DNA from: Acidobacteriota bacterium
Lineage (GTDB): Bacteria; Acidobacteriota; Terriglobia; Bryobacterales; Bryobacteraceae
Direction: 5' to 3'
Length of the DNA: 64,000 bases
Assembly (NCBI GenBank): GCA_017307505.1
Contig: JAFKEE010000017.1
Span: 1-64,000 of the forward strand
The translations under genes and the position numbers were made by a program. The first letter of the stretch is position 1, and each line of letters begins with the position of its first letter. Below are positions 59,080 through 64,000 of this stretch, in pieces. The notes under the pieces are model-generated. The model saw only the letters and a list, made by a program, of their open reading frames with translations, had not been told where the DNA came from and ran no database searches.

Positions 59080-61608
59080 CTATTTGCCGGGCTTGGAGCA
59101 GTTGGCCAGCCGCTCCTCCAGATGCTGGCGCATCGCCTGATCGGGCGAGGAAAGCTGCTGTTGCTGGTCCACCGCCTGGAATTCCGCCACCGCCTCCTTC
59201 AACAGCGGCAGGCCCGCGGCCTTCTGTCCGTCGGCGCAGTACCAGATACCCAGGGAGCCCCTGGATTCAGCGAGGCGGATGCGGCCCTCCACATCTTTCG
59301 ACGTGGCCATCAGCTCCACCTGTAACGCCAGTGCCCGCTGCAGCAGTTTGAACGCCTCGGGCCGGCGGTTCAGATCGATGAGCAGGAGCCCTTCCTGCCG
59401 GTTGATGAAGGCCGTCCGGTCCTTCAACCGCGCGTTCTTCACATCGCGCTTGAGCAGTTCCTCGCGCAGAGTACGCGACTGCTCGTAGTCGCGCACCGCC
59501 TGTTCATTCAACCCGAGTTTGGCCTCCGCCTCCGCCAGTTCGCTGTAGTCGATGGCCAGGTCCAGCTTTGCGGAGACGTCGTTCGGTTTGGCCTGCACCT
59601 GCATCTTGTCCAGCTCCAGCGCGCGCTTGGAGAGCTCCACCGCGCCACGCGGGTCCCGGAAGTGCGAACGCAGCGCAGCCAGCGACTTCAACGAAAGAGC
59701 CAGGTTGTAGCGGCCCCGCTCACTGGCGCGATTGGAGTCGTAAACCACCTGAAATGTCCTGAGCGCCTGCTGGGCGAGGCGCTCCGCTTCCTCATATTGC
59801 CCGGTGTCCACGGCCAGCCGGCTGCCGGTAAAGTAAGAGATCGCCAGAGACCGCTGAGCCGGGATGCTGGTAGGCTGCAGGGCCGCCGCCTTCTCGCGGA
59901 AGGCGATCGACCGAGCCGTATGATCGTTGCCGTTGGCCCGCTCGCCCACATTCCTCAATACTTCGCCGATGCGGTCATAAACATCGGCCAGCCGGGACAG
60001 CACCTCGGGATTGCGATCCTTCTCCGGGATCGCATCGAGCAACTCCTTGGCTTTCAGGTAACCCTGCAGCGCCGCACGGCTATCGCCGAGATTGGCCTCG
60101 CTGGGCGAGCCTTCCACGCTGCCCAGCCGCATATAGGCATCCGACAGTTCCAGCCGCAGATCCAGGCTGTTCGTCGCCCCTTTCGCCAGGCTGTCCAGCG
60201 CGTGGGTTGCCTTCTTCAGCAGCTCCTGCCGGACGGGTGTCGCGCCGGGCAGGTTCCTGATAGCGTCATGCAAATCAAAGATGAGGGTCTGGGCGAGCTG
60301 CCGGACCTCGCCTTCCCGCTGTTCGGCCCGGGTCCGCTCGCGCCGGGCCACACTTGCCTGGTAGCTCGCAACCGTCAGACCGATGGCCAGGGCCAGCACG
60401 ACCAGGGCTGCTGAACTCACCGCAAGCCAGTTGCGTCGCGCGAACTTCCGCATCAGATAAAGGAAGCTGTCGCCGGCAGCGCTCACCGGCAGCCCGTGCA
60501 GGTAGCGATCGAGATCGGCCGACAACTGTTCCACCGACGGATAGCGGCGCGAAACATCCGGATCCAGCGCCTTGAGGACGATATTGTCGAGGTCTCCGCG
60601 CAGCAGCCCGCTCCAGCGCTGGATGGAGACCAGCCCCGCGGGCAGCGCTGGCGCGTCTTCACCGGGAGGCTTGCCGGAATGCGTCTTCACGCGCGTGCTG
60701 GGCGCCTTGGGCGGCTGGTCGAGATCAGCGGGCGCCAGGGGAAACACGCCGCTCCGCCGGCCCGGGAACGGATGGGCGCCAGCCAGGATCTCATATAGCA
60801 TCACGCCCAGCGAGTAGATGTCGGTCGACGTGTTGATGGGCTCGCCCTTGATCTGTTCCGGACTGGCATATTCAGGCGTCATGAGATGAACGCCCGCGCG
60901 AGTCATCTTGCCCTCGTCCGTGAGCACTTTGGCGATGCCGAAATCCAGCAGCCGCGGATCGCCTTCCGCGGTCACCAGGATGTTGCCCGGCTTCAGGTCG
61001 CGATGGACGATCAGATTGCGATGAGCGTACTCCACCGCGCCGCAGACCTTCTGGAAGAGTTCCAGCCTCTGCTCGATGGAGAGCCGCTTCTCCTCGCAAT
61101 AGATATCGATGGGCTGAGCGGCATAGAATTCCATCACGAAGAACGGCCGCTGATCGGGGGTAACCCCCGCGTCGAGCACCTTGGCAATGTGCGGATGGTC
61201 GAAATGCGCCAGGATCTGTTTTTCGTTCTCGAAGCGCCGCAGCACGTGTTCCGTGTCCATGCCGCGTTTCAGGATTTTCACCGCCACCAACCGCCGGAAC
61301 TCGCCGTCGTCCCGCAGCGCCTGGTAGACCGAGCCCATGCCGCCTTCACCCACCTTCTGGATGATGGAGTAGATGCCTACGCGGTCGCCAGGCGCCGGGA
61401 ATTCCAGACCGGAGGCCGTGGGCGGCGCGAGGGCGGGCTGTTCGATGAAAGTGCCCGCTTCGTCGGAGGCGGACAGGAGGGATTCGATCTCTTCCCGAAT
61501 CTCCCTGTCCTCGCTCGATGCCTCAATGAAAGCGCGCCGTTCAGCAGGCGGCATCTCCAGGGCCTGCGCGAAGATTACCTTGACCTGAGCCCAGCGTTCC
61601 GCCGTCAC
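59080..61608 (-). CDS. Transmembrane Ser/Thr protein kinase with TPR domain
   Basis: 842 residues from a GTG at 61608 with GGAGG eight bases upstream; longer readings have no start signal. Kinase domain (about 78-370): GEGGMGSVY, Lys111 in VAVKI, HRDLKPGN with Asp204, DFGIA with Asp222. One membrane helix (about 394-416) follows, then about 420 residues with TPR-like repeats outside the membrane or in the periplasm. This PknB-like layout is abundant in Acidobacteria. Targets are unknown; the TPR part may sense or recruit partners. Confidence 0.93.
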   Translation of the reverse strand: MTAERWAQVKVIFAQALEMPPAERRAFIEASSEDREIREEIESLLSASDEAGTFIEQPALAPPTASGLEFPAPGDRVGIYSIIQKVGEGGMGSVYQALRDDGEFRRLVAVKILKRGMDTEHVLRRFENEKQILAHFDHPHIAKVLDAGVTPDQRPFFVMEFYAAQPIDIYCEEKRLSIEQRLELFQKVCGAVEYAHRNLIVHRDLKPGNILVTAEGDPRLLDFGIAKVLTDEGKMTRAGVHLMTPEYASPEQIKGEPINTSTDIYSLGVMLYEILAGAHPFPGRRSGVFPLAPADLDQPPKAPSTRVKTHSGKPPGEDAPALPAGLVSIQRWSGLLRGDLDNIVLKALDPDVSRRYPSVEQLSADLDRYLHGLPVSAAGDSFLYLMRKFARRNWLAVSSAALVVLALAIGLTVASYQASVARRERTRAEQREGEVRQLAQTLIFDLHDAIRNLPGATPVRQELLKKATHALDSLAKGATNSLDLRLELSDAYMRLGSVEGSPSEANLGDSRAALQGYLKAKELLDAIPEKDRNPEVLSRLADVYDRIGEVLRNVGERANGNDHTARSIAFREKAAALQPTSIPAQRSLAISYFTGSRLAVDTGQYEEAERLAQQALRTFQVVYDSNRASERGRYNLALSLKSLAALRSHFRDPRGAVELSKRALELDKMQVQAKPNDVSAKLDLAIDYSELAEAEAKLGLNEQAVRDYEQSRTLREELLKRDVKNARLKDRTAFINRQEGLLLIDLNRRPEAFKLLQRALALQVELMATSKDVEGRIRLAESRGSLGIWYCADGQKAAGLPLLKEAVAEFQAVDQQQQLSSPDQAMRQHLEERLANCSKPGK

Positions 61609-61839
61609 GGCATCGCCTCCACCCTGGCGCAAAGCACGCACGTCAGGCGGTGGATAGGAATGCGGCGTTTGGACCCAAGGTGTCCGGACATGATCCCCTC
61701 GAGAGCTGCCGGCACCCTGCCCCTCGCTGGAGGGCCCAGGCGGCTCACCCTGTATTGTGCCCCATGCGCGGTACCGCATTCCACGCCAGGCGGAACTCAG
61801 CACCAGCCCGCCCCGATGCCGCAGCGCCGCAGGCGGGCT

Positions 61840-64000
61840 TTATGACCGGCCCGGCTGGCTCAGCAACTCGCGGATCCTCGCGGCGAGTTCCTTCGGGCTG
61901 AACGGCTTCTGGATGAACGCCCTCGTCCCGATAATCTCATCCAGGCCGTTCAGGGCATCGCCGGGGTACCCCGACATGAACAGAACCCGCAGATCGGGAT
62001 TCAGAGCCCTGGCCCGCAACACCAGTTCGCGGCCGCTCATGCGCGGCATGATGACGTCGGTCAGCAGCAGGTCCACGCGCTGCTTCTTCAGAACCTCCAG
62101 GGCTTCCTCGGCATCCTGGCACTCCACAACCTTGTACTCGAAATGAGTCAGCACCGCGGCCACGTACTGCCGGACTTCAGGTTCATCCTCGGCTAGCAGA
62201 ACCGTTCCTGTACCGCTTACCGCCGAAGCCACCGGCGCGGCGCCGTCTGAAACCTGCGCCTCGGCAGCAGGCAGGTAGATGTGGAACACCGAACCCACCC
62301 CCAACTCCGTCTCGAGGGCCACCCGGCCTCCGCACGACGCAACGATGCCGTGCACAACCGACAAGCCGAGTCCGGTGCCTTTCCCGGCGGGCTTCGTGGT
62401 AAAAAACGGCTCAAAGAGGTGTAGCTTCGTCTCCTCGTCGATGCCGGAACCGGTGTCCTTGACGCTGAGGCGAACGCTGGGCAGGTCAGCAGTCATGCCG
62501 GCTTCCACGGCCCGTGAATCCCCGGGAGGAGCGGTCGCCGTCGAGATAGTGATGGATCCGCCTTCCGGCATCGCATCACGGGCATTGACAAGGAGATTCA
62601 TCAACACCTGGCCCAACTGATGCCGGTCTGCGGCAACCAGCAATGCTTCAGCGGCCAGATTCGTAACTATGTTGATGTCCTCGCCCACAAGGTAGAAAAT
62701 CGTCTTTTCCATCTCGGAAATAGCTGCGTTGACGTCGACGATCTCCAATCTAGGTACCTCCTTGCGGCTGAATACTAGTAATTGACGCACCAGTCCGGTG
62801 GCACGCTCCCCCGCCCTGGCGATTTCCTCAATGCTGCGCCGCGCCGGGTCGAAAGTCTGCAGCTGGTCGAGCGCTATCTGGGAGTACCCGTTGATCACGG
62901 TCAGAAGATTATTGAAGTCGTGCGCAATAGCACCGGCCAGGCGGCCGACGGTCTCCATCTTTTGCGCCTGTAGGAATTGGTTCTGCAGCCGCTCCCGTTC
63001 GGCTTCAGCCAACTTGCGAGCCGTCACATCCCGCACAACACCCACGGCGCGGAAAGAATCCGACATGTGGACCGGCGCCACGCTCAATTCAACCGGGAAT
63101 TCCGTCCCGTCCTTGCGGATCGCCGTCAGTTCCACGGTCCGGCCGACAAACTGTGTCTGTCCGGATTCGCGCATCACCTCGAAGCCCCTGACAAACAACT
63201 CACTCAGACCTGGTGGCCCGATGAGCTCATGCAGCGGCTGCGAAACTGCTTCTTCGGCCGTGTAACCGAAAATCCGCTCCGCGGCGGGATTCCAGAGGAC
63301 GGTGCGTCCCTCGGCGTCGATCGCAATCAAGCCATCCAAAGCGGAATTGACGATGGAGTGCAACATCGCTTCGCTGCGCCTCAGGTCCTCTTCCGCCCGC
63401 TTGCGGTCTGAGATCACGTTGAAAATCCCGACGAAATGCCCGGGGCATGGGCTGTAAGCCGAGATGGAGTACCACGTTTTAGTAGCCCGGACGTAAAGTT
63501 CTGTCCGCTCCGGTTTACCCGTCGCGGCAACCCGGCCGTAGAATTCAAATACGGCGGGATCCGACTCGCGCAAACCCGGCAGGATCTCGGACGAGCGTTT
63601 GCCCACGACTTCCACACGGTCCGGATTCAACCGCCGGTAACTCTCGTTCACAGCGATGTATTCGAAGTCGTAAGGGACCCCGTTCGTATACAGCATCTTG
63701 CCGTAGATGAGCACTTCGCTCATGTGCGCAAACAGCTCGCTGTAGCGGATCTCCGTTTCCCTGGCCGACTCTTCGGCCTGCTTCCGTTCCGTGATGTCTT
63801 CCGTATAGATGATGACGCCGCCGGTCTCCACGCCCGCATCGCCCCAGGGGCAGACGGTCCAGTTGACCCAGCGTTCCGTGCCGTCCGCGCGCACGAAGCG
63901 ATCGTCCTGTCCCGACACCACTTCGCCCGTCAGCCCGCGCCGGCAGGCGTCCAGCCAGCGGTCCTCGAGAGCGGGCAGCAATTCACTGATCGTCCGTCCC
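61840..64000 (-). CDS. Hybrid sensor histidine kinase with PAS domains, partial at window edge
   Basis: The frame is open to the window end, so about 720 C-terminal residues are seen. Three PAS-type segments (ending ITERKQAEE, ISDRKRAEE and VTARKLAEA), a HisKA with phosphorylatable His in GAIAHDFNNLLTVI, an ATPase domain with NLLVNARDAMP, DTGSGI and GKGTGLGLSVVHG, and a C-terminal receiver with phosphoacceptor Asp in LLLTDVIMPRMSG. The architecture of a fused receiver at the C-terminus, with no output domain, suggests a phosphorelay or self-regulating cytoplasmic sensor. The signal sensed is not apparent. Confidence 0.93.
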   Translation of the reverse strand, partial: GRTISELLPALEDRWLDACRRGLTGEVVSGQDDRFVRADGTERWVNWTVCPWGDAGVETGGVIIYTEDITERKQAEESARETEIRYSELFAHMSEVLIYGKMLYTNGVPYDFEYIAVNESYRRLNPDRVEVVGKRSSEILPGLRESDPAVFEFYGRVAATGKPERTELYVRATKTWYSISAYSPCPGHFVGIFNVISDRKRAEEDLRRSEAMLHSIVNSALDGLIAIDAEGRTVLWNPAAERIFGYTAEEAVSQPLHELIGPPGLSELFVRGFEVMRESGQTQFVGRTVELTAIRKDGTEFPVELSVAPVHMSDSFRAVGVVRDVTARKLAEAERERLQNQFLQAQKMETVGRLAGAIAHDFNNLLTVINGYSQIALDQLQTFDPARRSIEEIARAGERATGLVRQLLVFSRKEVPRLEIVDVNAAISEMEKTIFYLVGEDINIVTNLAAEALLVAADRHQLGQVLMNLLVNARDAMPEGGSITISTATAPPGDSRAVEAGMTADLPSVRLSVKDTGSGIDEETKLHLFEPFFTTKPAGKGTGLGLSVVHGIVASCGGRVALETELGVGSVFHIYLPAAEAQVSDGAAPVASAVSGTGTVLLAEDEPEVRQYVAAVLTHFEYKVVECQDAEEALEVLKKQRVDLLLTDVIMPRMSGRELVLRARALNPDLRVLFMSGYPGDALNGLDEIIGTRAFIQKPFSPKELAARIRELLSQPGRS

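Noticed and set aside
1..64000. CRISPR array or anti-phage island
   Set aside because: No regularly spaced repeats of 20-40 bp and no cas or defence nuclease genes; the 7-bp arrays have no spacers.

Overview
The window looks like chromosomal DNA of an Acidobacteriota bacterium of the Solibacter/Bryobacter kind. This is inferred from gene content, not from a marker gene: a large permease of the acidobacterial 'ADOP' type, a 1313-residue protein ending in the acidobacterial von Willebrand factor A-like domain, a Ser/Thr kinase with a TPR tail, twin-arginine secreted sugar enzymes, several ECF sigma factors, and a protein of the multicopy 'ANRANAQKSTGPRT' type. The DNA is GC-rich and densely coding on both strands. 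There is no rRNA, CRISPR array, phage module or intact transposase. One tRNA gene (Ser, anticodon UGA) is present.

Layout. 1-2010: a possible insertion-sequence end, then a minus-strand peroxide-stress operon (PerR-type regulator, ahpC, ahpD) with a Fur-type palindrome in front of the regulator. 2182-3919: esterase and SDR reductase. 4157-9590: orphan TIM-barrel protein and a four-gene peptide-type ABC importer. 9915-12542: exported GH2 glycosidase with a good sigma-70-type promoter. 12552-15749: two ECF sigma modules (an ECF41-type with a membrane protein, an ECF42-type with a DGPF/YCII partner). 15861-22933: GH130-like enzyme, RRM protein, proS coupled to an aminotransferase, and several secreted proteins of unknown role. 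22388-24423: the ANRANAQ-type gene, overlapping a convergent gene. 24843-30349: ADOP permease, then an autoregulated GntR-ABC operon. 30493-36192: lipoprotein, molybdoenzyme operon, second DGPF protein, secreted protein. 36193-41688: repeat-rich gap, ABC exporter pair, ThiH-like radical SAM protein, DUF2390 protein, a broken carboxypeptidase-regulatory-like gene and tRNA-Ser. 41744-52042: VWA protein, murI, methyltransferase, Gfo/Idh/MocA oxidoreductase, nitrilase fusion, aphA. 52064-57501: two tandem TolC-like proteins and a cytochrome c pair. 57589-59076: ECF41 promoter, carboxymuconolactone decarboxylase, ECF41 sigma. 59080-64000: Ser/Thr kinase with TPRs and a hybrid histidine kinase cut by the window edge.

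Regulation is unusually readable here. Two of the three ECF modules carry promoters that match the motif known for their own sigma group, and the third carries a degenerate match. The GntR operon has its operator lying on its own -10 and start site. At least twelve gene pairs overlap by 4 nt (ATGA), which suggests translational coupling. The most unusual sequence features are a 33-bp dispersed repeat found three times plus one diverged copy, heptanucleotide repeat arrays in inverted orientation between ahpC and ahpD, and a secreted-domain gene broken by one in-frame TGA.
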